Origin: Mucor racemosus
Lineage: Eukaryota > Mucoromycota > Mucoromycetes > Mucorales > Mucoraceae
Assembly: GCA_027405735.1 (NCBI GenBank)
Contig: JAPEHQ010000001.1
Span: forward strand, 4,960,001 to 5,024,000
Reading direction: 5' to 3'
DNA length: 64,000 nt
A model generated the notes under the pieces. The model made no database searches, had not been told where the DNA came from, and saw only the letters and a list, made by a program, of their open reading frames with translations. Every line of letters starts with the position of its first letter. Positions within the stretch are counted from its first letter, which is position 1. Positions 36,326-46,600 of this stretch are shown here, one piece after another. The position numbers were made by a program, and so were the translations under genes.

Positions 36326-37132
36326 ATGAAGCATTTGTCAAGCATTACATTATTTTTAACGACAACTACAATTACTACATTAACAGCGGCGGATGTAGCG
36401 TCCGAAGTAAATTCAATAATAAACGATACCATTGTCAATTTAGCTGGAGGAGACTCCTCAAAAGTAGCAGCAACAACAGATGGGTTAATGCATATTTTTA
36501 CAGCCTTATCAACGGCAGCAAGTTTATCTATATTCTTCTTCAAGTACTTGATTGGATTTGTTATTCGAATTACCATGTATTTAATATCTCCATTAATATG
36601 GTTATCTAGTACTTGTTGGCATCAATTTGTTACTAAACCCTTGAATTTGTTTTTACACGTGTTAAATGTATTATATCCAGTTATTATGTTTTGTGTTGCA
36701 GCCATTTGTTGTGGTATATTCATTGGAGGATGCGCAGGATTTGCAGCAGAAGCATTTTCATCCATTTTAATATCTGCAACATGGGGACCTCAACCAGGCA
36801 AAGAGATCGAACAAGAACAAAGCATTGAATTAGTCGATGGAAATGAGAAGTTGACCGATGAATCAGATATTGAAGAAGAGGAGCAGGAAAATATATACAA
36901 TCATGACAAACCACCCAAATTTTTTGGATCAACTAAAAGCAAAAAGGGCAAAGAACCCTTAATTCCAAGAGTAGAAAGCTGGAGAGACTCTTTATCTACA
37001 ACAAGCACATCATCTTCGCCTGTATTGATTAGAAGAATGAAGTTGTCTACAAAAGATAGAAAGAATAGTTGGGAATGGGATGAAGATACTGAAGAGGAGG
37101 AAGTTGAATTCAATATTTTAAAAAATAAATAA
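36326..37132 (+). CDS. Unknown membrane protein with acidic tail
   Basis: A single-exon ORF of 268 residues from the first in-frame ATG (36326). The N-terminus MKHLSSITLFL is signal-like. Two or three hydrophobic stretches follow: about 55-90 (FFFKYLIGFVIRITMYLI) and about 106-150 (VLNVLYPVIMFCVAAICC then GIFIGGCAGFAAEAF). The last 110 residues are charged and exposed, with acidic clusters (DIEEEEQEN, EDTEEEEVE) and Ser-rich linkers with RRMK, suggesting a cytosolic regulated tail. No family recognised. It stops only 72 bp before the next gene on the same strand. Confidence 0.65.
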   Translation: MKHLSSITLFLTTTTITTLTAADVASEVNSIINDTIVNLAGGDSSKVAATTDGLMHIFTALSTAASLSIFFFKYLIGFVIRITMYLISPLIWLSSTCWHQFVTKPLNLFLHVLNVLYPVIMFCVAAICCGIFIGGCAGFAAEAFSSILISATWGPQPGKEIEQEQSIELVDGNEKLTDESDIEEEEQENIYNHDKPPKFFGSTKSKKGKEPLIPRVESWRDSLSTTSTSSSPVLIRRMKLSTKDRKNSWEWDEDTEEEEVEFNILKNK

Positions 37133-37204
37133 GCCTGTTTTCCTACTCTTTATCCCTTTTTTTTCCACTTTTCTTTTTTTTTTTTATTCAAGAAAAATAA
37201 AAAT

Positions 37205-38383
37205 ATGAATCGATGGCCATGGCAGCAGGATGCTTATAATCAAGTTTCAACAAGTACATCAACAAGAGTGAGGCCAAATAAAAAACAATTAATTATTACG
37301 ATATTAAAATGGGTTCTTATTGCAACAGTTGGTGGTATCGTCACTTTCTTTACACTGTTTGGCATTGATTTTAATTCCCGGATAACACCAAGGGATTACC
37401 TTGCTTCAACACGCCCTGCATCAGGTTCGCTATCTTCCACTTGTTTCAAATCTAATTATACACTAAGCAGCCAACATTTTGGGATCATACCCAGTGTTCC
37501 TGTAAAGGAAGGTGATGTTTGCTTCGATTATGCTGGTTTAATTAAACCTCAACAAAATAATGCTTCAGTTATATACCATACATATTGGTCTACTCACATG
37601 ACAAGATATTTGACCGAAAATCAACTTGCTAGTCTACGTTCTTTTGAAGCAACCCAACCATCTCATCATACCCTTTTTTTGTGGATTGCTTCAAAAGATA
37701 AATCAAATTTACTTCAATCAGATAGTTTATGGCATTCAGTAAAGTCGCCCAACATTCAGCTCAAGATTATTGAAGATGAATCGAATAAATTGTTAGAGAA
37801 TACTCCTCTTGTAACGTTAGAGGAAAGACATTTGCAAGAGTTGCTTAGATTAGTGTCCCTGTATTTATATGGCGGAGTTTGGTTCAATTTGGATGTGTTG
37901 TTTGTGAGAGATTTATCTCCATTGCTTCATTTGGAGTGGTCGACACAAGCAACATGCTTTGAATTATCTCAATTCGCCTCAGCTTCCACTGTAGATAGTA
38001 GATTTTCCGGTGCCCTGATGCACTTTTATGCAAATTCACCTTATGTATGCGAAATGTTAAGTGTAGCAGCGGATGAATTGAATGGTGTTGTAAATGGATT
38101 GAAACCGCTTAAATCATTAGGACCAGATTTATATGCTCGAGTTTTTCATCGTGTGCTTAAAAGTCGCATCACACCATGGGCAGTATTACCTTGGTGCTTT
38201 ACAGATCCATCGCAATGTCAAAAGTCTAATGCTTTACCTAAGGCATTTGACAACATTGGCGATTTTAATGTGAATAATTTGAACAAGATTTTTGTCTATC
38301 ATTGGCATGAAAAATGGAAAGCTTCTCCTGGCACAATATTCAAATATTTGGTTGAACAGCAAAAACGATTAACATCTTGGTAG
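37205..38383 (+). CDS. GT32-like glycosyltransferase, type II membrane protein
   Basis: A single exon of 392 residues. A short cytosolic tail, one TM at about 29-54 and a lumenal domain is the topology of Golgi glycosyltransferases. The catalytic signature VSLYLYGGVWFNLDVLFVRD (217-236) matches the YGG...DxD motif of the GT32 (Och1/alpha-1,4-GlcNAc transferase-like) fold, but the first Asp of DxD is Asn here (N228-L-D230). Other family-like parts are IYHTYWST (about 123-130) and a C-terminal VYHWHEKW. Donor and acceptor are unknown; fungal relatives act on glycans or sphingolipids. Confidence 0.75.
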   Translation: MNRWPWQQDAYNQVSTSTSTRVRPNKKQLIITILKWVLIATVGGIVTFFTLFGIDFNSRITPRDYLASTRPASGSLSSTCFKSNYTLSSQHFGIIPSVPVKEGDVCFDYAGLIKPQQNNASVIYHTYWSTHMTRYLTENQLASLRSFEATQPSHHTLFLWIASKDKSNLLQSDSLWHSVKSPNIQLKIIEDESNKLLENTPLVTLEERHLQELLRLVSLYLYGGVWFNLDVLFVRDLSPLLHLEWSTQATCFELSQFASASTVDSRFSGALMHFYANSPYVCEMLSVAADELNGVVNGLKPLKSLGPDLYARVFHRVLKSRITPWAVLPWCFTDPSQCQKSNALPKAFDNIGDFNVNNLNKIFVYHWHEKWKASPGTIFKYLVEQQKRLTSW

Positions 38384-39336
38384 AACCATCTAATTTATTA
38401 ATTCCCTTTCACTCTCCCTCCTTCTTCATACACCCCCTCCTGTTTAAAGCTTGTATTGATAATGATAATTCCTTTATAAAACCCATCTCTTCCGCTGTTT
38501 GTTTATGCTTCAAAATACCTTTCGTACAGTGCTTCTAACAAGCAAAGTTGCAGCCAGTCAAAATTGATGTCGTTGAACAATCCTTACCTTGGTCTATGTG
38601 TTTCTTCGATTTATTTTATGAATTGATTTGTTTTATTTTTATGATTCGACTTATTTTATTACATGTGAAATTATTAATACTTTTTGTATTTACTGTTACA
38701 TTCATGCTATTTCTATTTGGATATTAAAACATAGTTTTATGTGAGATAACATTTAATTTTTTATGTGGGGAAATAGTATCTTAGTTCAGGAACTAAAGTA
38801 GAATTCACAGCGTACGCTCACTGTTTGTTGTAAAGGAACAGTGGTATATTGGTAAAAAAAATTGGAGGTTTTCAACTGTCGAACAAGGACATACCAGAAA
38901 TCTAAGTGTTTCTAATTTTTTATGATTTATCCACCATTATCTAGTCCATCAATATTGTATCCATTATCATGTTATTGATTATTGATTATTGATCCCCTAC
39001 ATCTATTTTCTCCCTTTTCTCCCTTTATTTTCTTCTTCATAAAACATCGTTTGAATCATTGTATACAGAATGACTATCTTGACTGTAGTTTTATTCGTAA
39101 ATAAACTTGATTGATCAAAACTGGTAATAAATATTTGCTTGGAGGGAGGACATAAAGTAGAATATATAACATAAATTAGAAAGATGGTGACTCCATTAAA
39201 GCGTAAGACCTGTCCAAAACACTGTCCTGAGCTCTGGTGGACACTGTCCAGAACACTGTCCTTTTTATTTCACATTTTGTGGACACTGTCCGACTTTGCT
39301 TGTTAGAAGCACTGTATATTAATAGAAAGAAATTTA
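38384..39336. other. Intergenic between glycosyltransferase and GST
   Basis: T-rich 3' flank, unique sequence, then the GST promoter with its repeated palindromes (39219-39291). No other gene seen. Confidence 0.45.
39219..39291. promoter_or_regulatory. Cluster of ACACTGTCC repeats upstream of the GST gene
   Basis: ACACTGTCC occurs exactly at 39219-39227, 39241-39249, 39253-39261 and 39283-39291, and a partial TGTCC at 39211. Two of them sit in the perfect palindrome GGACA-C-TGTCC (39239-39249 and 39281-39291), 42 bp apart, which is about four helical turns. The cluster ends 45 bp before the ATG. This looks like a site array for a dimeric transcription factor; the factor is unknown. Confidence 0.5.
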
Positions 39337-40080
39337 ATGACTCAAAACAGCAAAAATATTTTATACTATAACCCTGGCTCTGTATTCTCAAATGTAGGTA
39401 TTCTGTTGTTATGTCAAAAAAATATTCAAGATCAATTTGAGCTGCGTCCAATTCAAATGGGTGTTGATAACATATCTCCATGGTACATAAAACTCAATCC
39501 TAAAGGTCAGGTACCAACCCTTGTTCATCAAGGCAAGTCGATACCAGATACCCTTGCCATAGCTTCCTATCTAGATGAACAATTTAAGCCCTCAATCTTT
39601 GCAACTGAAGATGCTCAAGTACTGGCATTGATTGAACAATGGCGACAAGTTCGAGTCTTGTCTTTACTATCAGGGATGAAAACTGCCTCGCAAGATGTAA
39701 GCCAAATGGCAGTAGCACTAGAAAATTCTCGTCAGCAAGTAGAAAATTATGCTGAAACTAATCCAGACCTTGCAGAAGCATACAAGATCCGATTAGATGT
39801 ACATGATGATCGCTCTAGAATTCTTATTGATCATGACACATATTTAATGCACAAGGAGAGACTAACAAAACTGTTGGACAATACTGAAAAAGCTTTATTT
39901 GATAATAATGGGAAACTCCTTCCCAGAGGTCAAACAGCAGCAGATGTATATGCTATAGGTATTCTGTATTGGCTTAAAAGTAAATTGGACAAAGACATTC
40001 TCAAGTCAAGACCAATCATTGAGAAATACTATCAAGAGCAGGCATCAAGCCCTAGTTTCATTAATGCATTTAAAAAATAA
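39337..40080 (+). CDS. Glutathione S-transferase-like protein
   Basis: A single-exon ORF of 247 residues. The N-terminal thioredoxin fold is recognisable: ILYYNPGSVFSNVGILLLC (8-26), then NPKGQVPTLVHQG (54-66) with the cis-Pro at residue 60, and SIPDTLAIASYLDEQF (68-83) at the usual glutathione gamma-glutamyl site, where the conserved E/Q-S is replaced by P-D. The C-terminal half is helical with DVYAIGILYWLKSKL (about 206-220). Likely cytosolic and involved in detoxification or redox handling, but the altered site means glutathione binding is not assured. It converges on the CENP-K-like gene with only 41 bp between stop codons. Confidence 0.75.
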   Translation: MTQNSKNILYYNPGSVFSNVGILLLCQKNIQDQFELRPIQMGVDNISPWYIKLNPKGQVPTLVHQGKSIPDTLAIASYLDEQFKPSIFATEDAQVLALIEQWRQVRVLSLLSGMKTASQDVSQMAVALENSRQQVENYAETNPDLAEAYKIRLDVHDDRSRILIDHDTYLMHKERLTKLLDNTEKALFDNNGKLLPRGQTAADVYAIGILYWLKSKLDKDILKSRPIIEKYYQEQASSPSFINAFKK

Positions 40081-40121
40081 AAGAAGCGGATTATATGATA
40101 TACAAAGTAATATGTTGTTGA

Positions 40122-41144
40122 TTAATATTTAAAATCGTGTAATCGCACCAATGTAGAATCTGTGGGATGATACTTGACAATGCCAGCTTTGACTAAAGTT
40201 TGAACATAAGGAGACCAGAAAGTGCCTGGTATTAATTCAATGTATGGGTTATCGGGGGAATCGACTGATTGATTCATCAAATCTTCCAACAAACTCTTCA
40301 ACTCACATTCTTCGCCCAACTCTCCTGCGTTCTATTATATTAAAAGTATTGTAAATAATCAAATATAAAATATAAAAAAATAAGAAAGTTGTTGAATACT
40401 TACATCAACTGGGTGAGGTGGATAAAATTCGTCAAGAAAATCAATCAAATCATGAGTATCTTTCTTGTATAGTGAATCCCATAAAGCTTGTTCTTCTCGC
40501 AATTGATCTGGATATGTTTGTAAATATGCTTCTTGTGCTAAATCTCGTTCTGTATTTTTGAGAGCAGAATATACATCTTCACATTCGGATAAGATGATGC
40601 TTTCTTTTCGCAATGTGTGTGTGGTATCATCAAGTTGCTTTTTGACAAATTCATTCAAACTTGCATATTGTTTAATTTGTTTATCCAAATCTTCTCTAAA
40701 CTCGATTTCCAAAATATCGTCACCAGGTAATTCTATTGTATCAATCTTTTCCATTTCTGAAGCTACAAGGTTGTTGATCTCTCGGTGTTCGTACATTAAA
40801 GCTTGTAATTGTTTGCGAGCTGTTGTAGATACTGCATCTGATTTGTTATTGAATACGCCGTTAGCCTGATTGTTAATTTGATTATTTTCGAGCTATAAGT
40901 GAAATATTTTTCGTAATCAGTAATTCATAATATGCCCAAATTAATTGTATGAACCTACTTGGTAAAGCTTATCCCATAATTGTTTTTTCTCTAACTGTTG
41001 AGCTTTTAAAATACGATCAAGCTGTTCGCCTCTAGCAGTTCTATCGTCGGAACTCTGTACGACTGGATCATTTGTAGCAATTTCTTTGTAGTTTTTAGTT
41101 GCTTGTGCTATAATACTTTGTAAGGCTCTTTCGAATTGAGACAT
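40122..41144 (-). CDS. CENP-K-like inner kinetochore protein
   Basis: Three exons (41144-40959, 40892-40404, 40331-40122), introns of 66 and 72 bp, 294 residues (human CENP-K is 269). The middle is heptad-like coiled coil. The C-terminus carries the family's signature: LIDFLDEFYPPHP (about 211-223), then LLEDLMNQSVDSPDNPYIEL and TFWSPYVQTLVKAG followed by HPTDSTLVRLHDF, which lines up with the conserved FLEDHFPLP, NRLFDVPHDPYV, SFWPPYVELLLRNG and HPEDPTRIRLEAF segments of animal CENP-K. CENP-K belongs to the CCAN (CENP-H/I/K/M) at centromeres. It shares a 197-bp divergent promoter with TAF7. Confidence 0.87.
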
Positions 41145-41341
41145 ATTGTAGGAAATTGGTTTGCTTTAGAGACAAAGGAAAAGACAAATTATGAAAATAT
41201 GTTCATTGTTGGACCGCGTCACTTTGAATGCTAAATGTTACCAGCAAAATTGAATGTAATTTGATCCACATTAGCCAATAGTTTTTCCTATTTGATGTAT
41301 TTTTTTCCTTTTTGTTAAGTCTAAATAAATAAAGATTCGAC
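41145..41341. promoter_or_regulatory. Divergent promoter of CENP-K and TAF7
   Basis: 197 bp between two start codons facing away from each other. No clear TATA box was assigned. Confidence 0.55.
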
Positions 41342-42761
41342 ATGGATACACCTAAAGAAACACCAAAGATAGTGAAAATCAGAAAGCCTAGACAACCAAG
41401 GGGTACAAGAGACAAAACAATCAAGATTAAACTCACAGCGAAAAAAAATAAAGCAAAAGACAATGAAGAAAGACACGTTATTCTCCCAGAAGACGAAGAC
41501 GAAGAGCCTGAGGCTGCCATTGAAGAGCATATGATATTTAGAGTACCAGAAGGCGATATGTGCAATCGTTTACATGAATTGGTCAAGAAACGAGAAATAC
41601 CTGAAGATGTCAAAATACATTTCAAGGGTAAAATAAGATAAAAAAAAGCAAACGCTTGATATTAATCTGTATGAATATAGACAATAGAAAGGGTTATTTT
41701 GTGTTTGAAGGTCGTAAATATGATGTACAGTTAGTTGATTTACCAACAATCATAGAATCACAGAAAACATTGGACAAAAAACAGTTTTATAAAGTGGCAG
41801 ACATTTCGCAGGTAAATTGCAATTGATTAATTTACTCACTATTACAAGTTAATTGAACAAATATCAGATGTTACTAGTGGATCCTACCTCTGGATCAGAG
41901 CCATTTATACCGCAGACGAATAGTAGATTAGAAACAGATCCTTATAGTTTCCCTCATGGTTTAACACCACCATTAAAACATGTGCGCCAGAGACGATTTC
42001 GAAAGAAGTTATCAAAAAGAGTATGGAGACAATATATTGATACAAAATGCTATATGTATTGAATATTGTAAATATAGGCTATTGAAGAGGTAGAAAGAGA
42101 AGTCGAAAGATTATTAGAAATTGATGCCACAGCTGAAGATGTACAATATGGTAGGACCAAAAGCAATGGGTTATTAAAAGTAGTAACTTAAATTATGTTT
42201 ACAGAGGTGGTTGATAATAGAGAAATGGAAGTCGAATCTGATGCTGGTACTCAAGATATAGATATTGACGATAGTGGAGACGAGAGCGAAAGTGATGAAG
42301 ATTTGGCAGCAGCCATTGATCGTGATTTAGAAATGATGGAAGAGGAAGACGATGATGACAAAGACGATGATGATGAAGATGAGGACGAAGATGAGGATGA
42401 ATCCGAAGAGGATGAGGATGATGAAGAGGCAGCACAAACAGGCGAGATTGGTAAGTGCATTTTATATTGTCAAAGAAGCAGTGCTAATGCTTACTATTAT
42501 AATTGCTCCATTAGAACAAAAACGTCAAGAAATTGCTGAAATCAAACAAGCTATTCAACGTAAAACTCGTGATCTGTCAACTGCTCCTAATGCTATGCTC
42601 AAGGTAATATCTATATGACAATGGCAGAGATCACTTTTATTAACACTATTTTCGTATCATAGAACCGTTTCGAAACTGATATTAATAACTTGAAGAAGGC
42701 ATTAACTCTGAAAGAAGCTCATCTTGCTGAAATGAATGAAAAAGAAAAAGATAAACAATAA
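41342..42761 (+). CDS. TFIID subunit TAF7
   Basis: Seven exons: 41342-41627, 41681-41811, 41868-42020, 42078-42150, 42205-42450, 42515-42603 and 42663-42761, giving 358 residues. The N-terminal TAFII55 domain (about 61-190) is clear: EEHMIFRVPEGDMCNRLHEL, NRKGYFVFEGRKYDVQLVD, LPTIIESQKTLDKKQFYK, ADISQMLLVD, and HGLTPPLKHVRQRRFRK. A long Asp/Glu-rich region follows (about 215-290), then a C-terminal coiled coil (about 297-358). TAF7 is a TFIID component that contacts TAF1 and restrains its activity before initiation. The first intron (53 bp) has a GTAAAA donor. The acidic stretch is coded by GAT/GAA/GAG repeats and produces mirror ORFs on the other strand. Confidence 0.93.
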
Positions 42762-43119
42762 ATGACATGTACATCTGTATATTGATTTTACTATCGTTAA
42801 CTTGTGTAATATTTACATTGAGAGATTAGCTGCCTTCATTTTCAAGTCCTCATATTTTACGCATAAAAAAAACTAATTTTTGAACAAAATAGGTAATTCA
42901 AGTATTCCAAATAAACCTTGGTTGAAAATATAGAAGATAAGTTCTAGTATTACCAGACTTTTTTCATACATAAAAAAGCTATGTGCCATAAAAAACGATC
43001 GTTACAAATCCAATGACTTGATAAAACGAAGTTTTCGTCTTATGTTATAAACAGGATAGAGTTTTTGAGGTAAAACATGACCCTCCATGTTGCAAGTCAT
43101 CAAAATCAGAGTATGTACT
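42762..43119. other. Intergenic: TAF7 3' flank
   Basis: AT-rich, running into family A copy 4. Nothing recognised. Confidence 0.4.
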
Positions 43120-44240
43120 CTTTTTTATAACAAATCTCGCATTAAAAGTTTTAGGATACACCTTAGATATTGATAAATAGACATAAATGGGTGGCACTAT
43201 GCTACCTATCCCTAAATTTATTTTATATCTCACGAAAGACTCAAAAACGCGTAAAATCCACTGCTTTTTCCTTGAAAACTGGGTCTCATTTTTCATCCCT
43301 GATCTACTTTTTGTTTCACTAAATAAGACCAAGAAAACATTATATGCCAATGTACCTGAGATATTCAGCTTTAATCCAAAAATGAGTATCCGGAAATATC
43401 CTATTTTTTGCAGTTGGTATTAATTTTTCAGTGCCAAGGTTTCAGATTTTTTACGCGTATTTCACTGCTAAAGGATTGAAAACTTTGAGGCTCCATATCT
43501 CCAGAAAAAATTAAGCTATACTAACACTTTTTAATAATAAAACTTACTTGTTTTGAAGTTCTCTATAACATATTGTGATATAAAAAAATTCTGAGCACCT
43601 TTATTTTTTTTCATTTTTTTGGACATTTCTATAGTAGGTTTCAAAATATTGGCTAAATTGAGCAACATTTTTTTTGGATTTATATCATTAAGCTTGTTAA
43701 GCTCTTTTGGACCCAATTCAGAGTTTTTCAAAATATTGATTTTTCATGGAGATATCCTAAAAAATGTGTACAAAAAGGTACTTCCATTTCTAGCTTCCAT
43801 TTTTCCCTTATATACCCTCATCCCAAATTCTGAATCTGAAAAAAAAAGTTACAAAAATCTTGTTTTCTCTACGAAAACTGCACCTAGAAGGTTCAGCAAT
43901 GGCTTAATCGATAGATAATTTTGCTGCGCATTATTTCCAAAAATTATTTTTATAAAAAGTGATGTGTATCCTCAAAAAACCTCCAAAATTTCAATTGCAT
44001 TTTATGCAAAATTTAATGTGAAATGTTTGTTTGGATTGTATTTAGATGGATGAAGAATTTAAAACTGTACAAAAACTATCTAGTATACTAGGTCGACTTA
44101 CTTTGCAGTTCATGAGCAATTAAACGATTTTGTTTTTTTCATCATTTTTCGTCCATTTTTTAAAATAAATTTTGGAACCCAGTTATCATAAGCTGTAAGC
44201 TGTGATATTGACTATTATTTTGATTATCTCAATGAAAAAT
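43120..44240 (+). repeat. Family A repeat, copy 4 (longest)
   Basis: The most complete forward copy. Its right end has TATTTTGATTATCTC followed by AATGAAAAATCAATATTTTT, which is the inverse of an internal block (about 43730-43760), a small foldback. Confidence 0.75.
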
Positions 44241-44552
44241 CAATATTTTTGGCTGAAACAAAAAATGCAGAGTAGCAATTAATTAGATCTATCTTGTGAA
44301 TACAGAAATTAAGCCCTGGATAATGAGTTTTAAGTTTTACAAAATAATAAACTAGCATTTACAACTGCAGAAACAAAGAAAAAAATTCCCATCCTTGTGA
44401 ATATTGATCCAATTAATCTCCAATTATACATGATGATAGATTTACATATATCCTGCTGCATAAAAATTTATATTTTTACTCTCACAAATCACTGTGAATT
44501 GAGGAAACCATCCACAAAACATGATATTTCTGTCCAATAAAACCACGTGTTG
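44241..44552. other. Unassigned non-coding sequence
   Basis: 312 bp between family A and the reverse LTR-B. No match recognised. Confidence 0.35.
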
Positions 44553-44737
44553 TGTCGTATATTTTTATGTTTGATAAATAATACTTAAAAAAGTATATAA
44601 TTAAAAGAGAATGATTAATGAATCAGTTCTTCAACTGTATAATAAAAACAAGATGTTGTTTATTTAGATGCAAAAGTATGGCCTTTTACTGTATATTGAT
44701 TTGACATTGAGATCCTGAGATGTAATTGAAGGTACTC

Positions 44738-45701
44738 TGAGAGTTTATGAATATATACATACAATCTTATTTATAGAAAGAATAATAATAAAGACTAGTA
44801 ATATTTATTATGGAGAACGTAGGCTTTATTACTAGAAAAACTAATGGTAAAAGAAAGAACCAAGAGCTTCTAGGTCTTGGTTTAAAAGACTATTTATAAG
44901 AATTACATTTCAATGTGAGTTAGAAATGGAATTGGCTTCAAAATTGGCTATTTAATATCCTCTGTAGTGAAATTACATACTAAAAACGCTTGACAAAAAT
45001 AAAACAAACTAAATTCCAAGTGTCGCTCATAAGATATGATGCCACTTGAAATGTGAACAACAATAATAAACAAATGATTCAATTGAACACAATAACAAAC
45101 GCATGCTAAAGATATGAAATACCCTTTTTGAACCATACATGTCGTGTAGATGATAGCACCCTTGATCACGGCGCAATCAATTACGCAAATGACATATATA
45201 TCAAAACAGGATTCTATCCAAATCAATAATAATAATAAACAAAGATATCAATTTAGTCAACTACTCATTTATATTGAAGTTGCACTATCCATATAAATAA
45301 GATTCAAGCATATAAAAACTACCCCTTAAAAATCAAGGTTACATAAAATAGATATAACAGAAATAAACAAACAACCATTTCCCAAAAGGTCGATATTGTC
45401 ACACTTGACATACAATCCCTTATGTTCAATGCTCTACACAATTTACCCCTTAAAATATCAAATCAATAACAATGTACTCAGAACTGGAAGATTACTAAAT
45501 ATACATCCATTCAAGTCTGATGGTATCCAAGTTCTCCAAATCACTATACCCTCATACGTTTCAATTATTTTAACTCTTCAGAAATCTTTTGTAATAAAAA
45601 CTTTAGCTGATTATAGTTGTATTTCTACTGCTTTTATTTTTATATTTTTTTATTTCAGTCAATAACTTCGTCATTTACTGCATCCTCCTCGAAAACCGAC
45701 A
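44738..45701. mobile_element. LTR-E insertion carrying a nested LTR-F
   Basis: Begins TGAGAGTTTATG and ends AAACCGACA, flanked by TACTC and CACTA, a decayed five-base duplication at the position where 11620-11640 shows the unoccupied site. Without LTR-F it is about 239 bp. Confidence 0.65.
44963..45682. mobile_element. Solo LTR, family F, nested in LTR-E
   Basis: 720 bp, TGTAGTGAAAT...TTTACTGCA, very similar to 12673-13402. TCCTC is found on both sides (44958-44962 and 45683-45687). The LTR-E copy near 53905 reads through the site (TATCCTCGAAAACC). Confidence 0.75.
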
Positions 45702-45887
45702 CACTATTGAACCATTAGAACTGTTTGATAGTAATCTATCAATTGAAATGAATCAATCATAATTTAATTGTTCTTGCAGAGCTTGTGAATTGCCTTGTTT
45801 CAATGCTGCGCTAAATGTGCTTGGATGTTGATTTGATAGCTATTTGATTAATTAGCCGCTGGTGGGATGAATTAATATGGTACCATA

Positions 45888-46420
45888 TGTTGTATTCCAC
45901 CTACTAGTATCATACATTATCACCTTCTACAGTATCAATATATCTTACAATCTATTGACTACGACATGTATTGAAGTGCAAGTCTTGATATCGGATATAA
46001 GAAACTCCTAGCGTATCAAGTTTAATCCAGTAATTACCAAGAACGCTTTGACCTCAATTATGACACCACATTATTTCATCCCAGCAGTTAACCAATCAAG
46101 TAGCTATCAAATCAACATCCAAGCATATTTAGCGCAGCATTGATTGAAACAAGACAACTCACAAGCTCTGCAAGAACGGTTAAATTATGATTGATTCATT
46201 TCAATCGATAGATTACTATCAAACAGTTCTAATAGTTCGATAGTGCCTTAAATTACCTCTCAGGATCTCAATGTCAAATCAATATAAAAGGCCGTACTTT
46301 TATATCAAAATAAACGATATCTTGTTTTTATTATACAGTTGAAGAACTTATTAATTACTCATTCTTTTATAGTTGTATTCTTTTTTAAGTACTATTTATC
46401 AATCCTAAAAATATACGACA
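45888..46420 (+). mobile_element. Solo LTR-B with CCATA duplication (unit 2)
   Basis: 533 bp, TGTTGTATTCC...ATACGACA, inserted into the reverse LTR-B with CCATA at 45883-45887 and 46421-46425. A TATAAAAGG box and AATAAACG are about 25 bp apart on this strand, fitting LTR orientation. The same insertion, same position and same duplication occurs at 52175-52707. Confidence 0.85.
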
Positions 46421-46600
46421 CCATAATTGAGGCCCAAGCGTTCTTGGTAATTATTGGATTATACTTGGTATTCTAGGAGTTTCTTATATCCGATATCAAG
46501 ACTTTGCACTTCAATACAACATGCCGTAATCAATATATTGTAAGATGTATTGATACTGTTGTAGAAGGTGATAACATATGGTACTTGATGGCAGACAACA

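Larger units (their letters stand above)
44553..46600 (-). mobile_element. Old LTR-B copy, reverse, unit 2 (two nested insertions)
   Basis: Starts TGTCGTATATT and ends GCAGACAACA. After removing LTR-E/F (44738-45706) and the younger LTR-B (45888-46425) the length is about 541 bp, matching the intact copy at 11459-11995. Confidence 0.72.

Noticed and set aside
42199..42460. His/Leu-rich and Ser-rich ORFs on the minus strand
   Set aside because: Mirrors of the GAT/GAG repeats coding the acidic region of TAF7.
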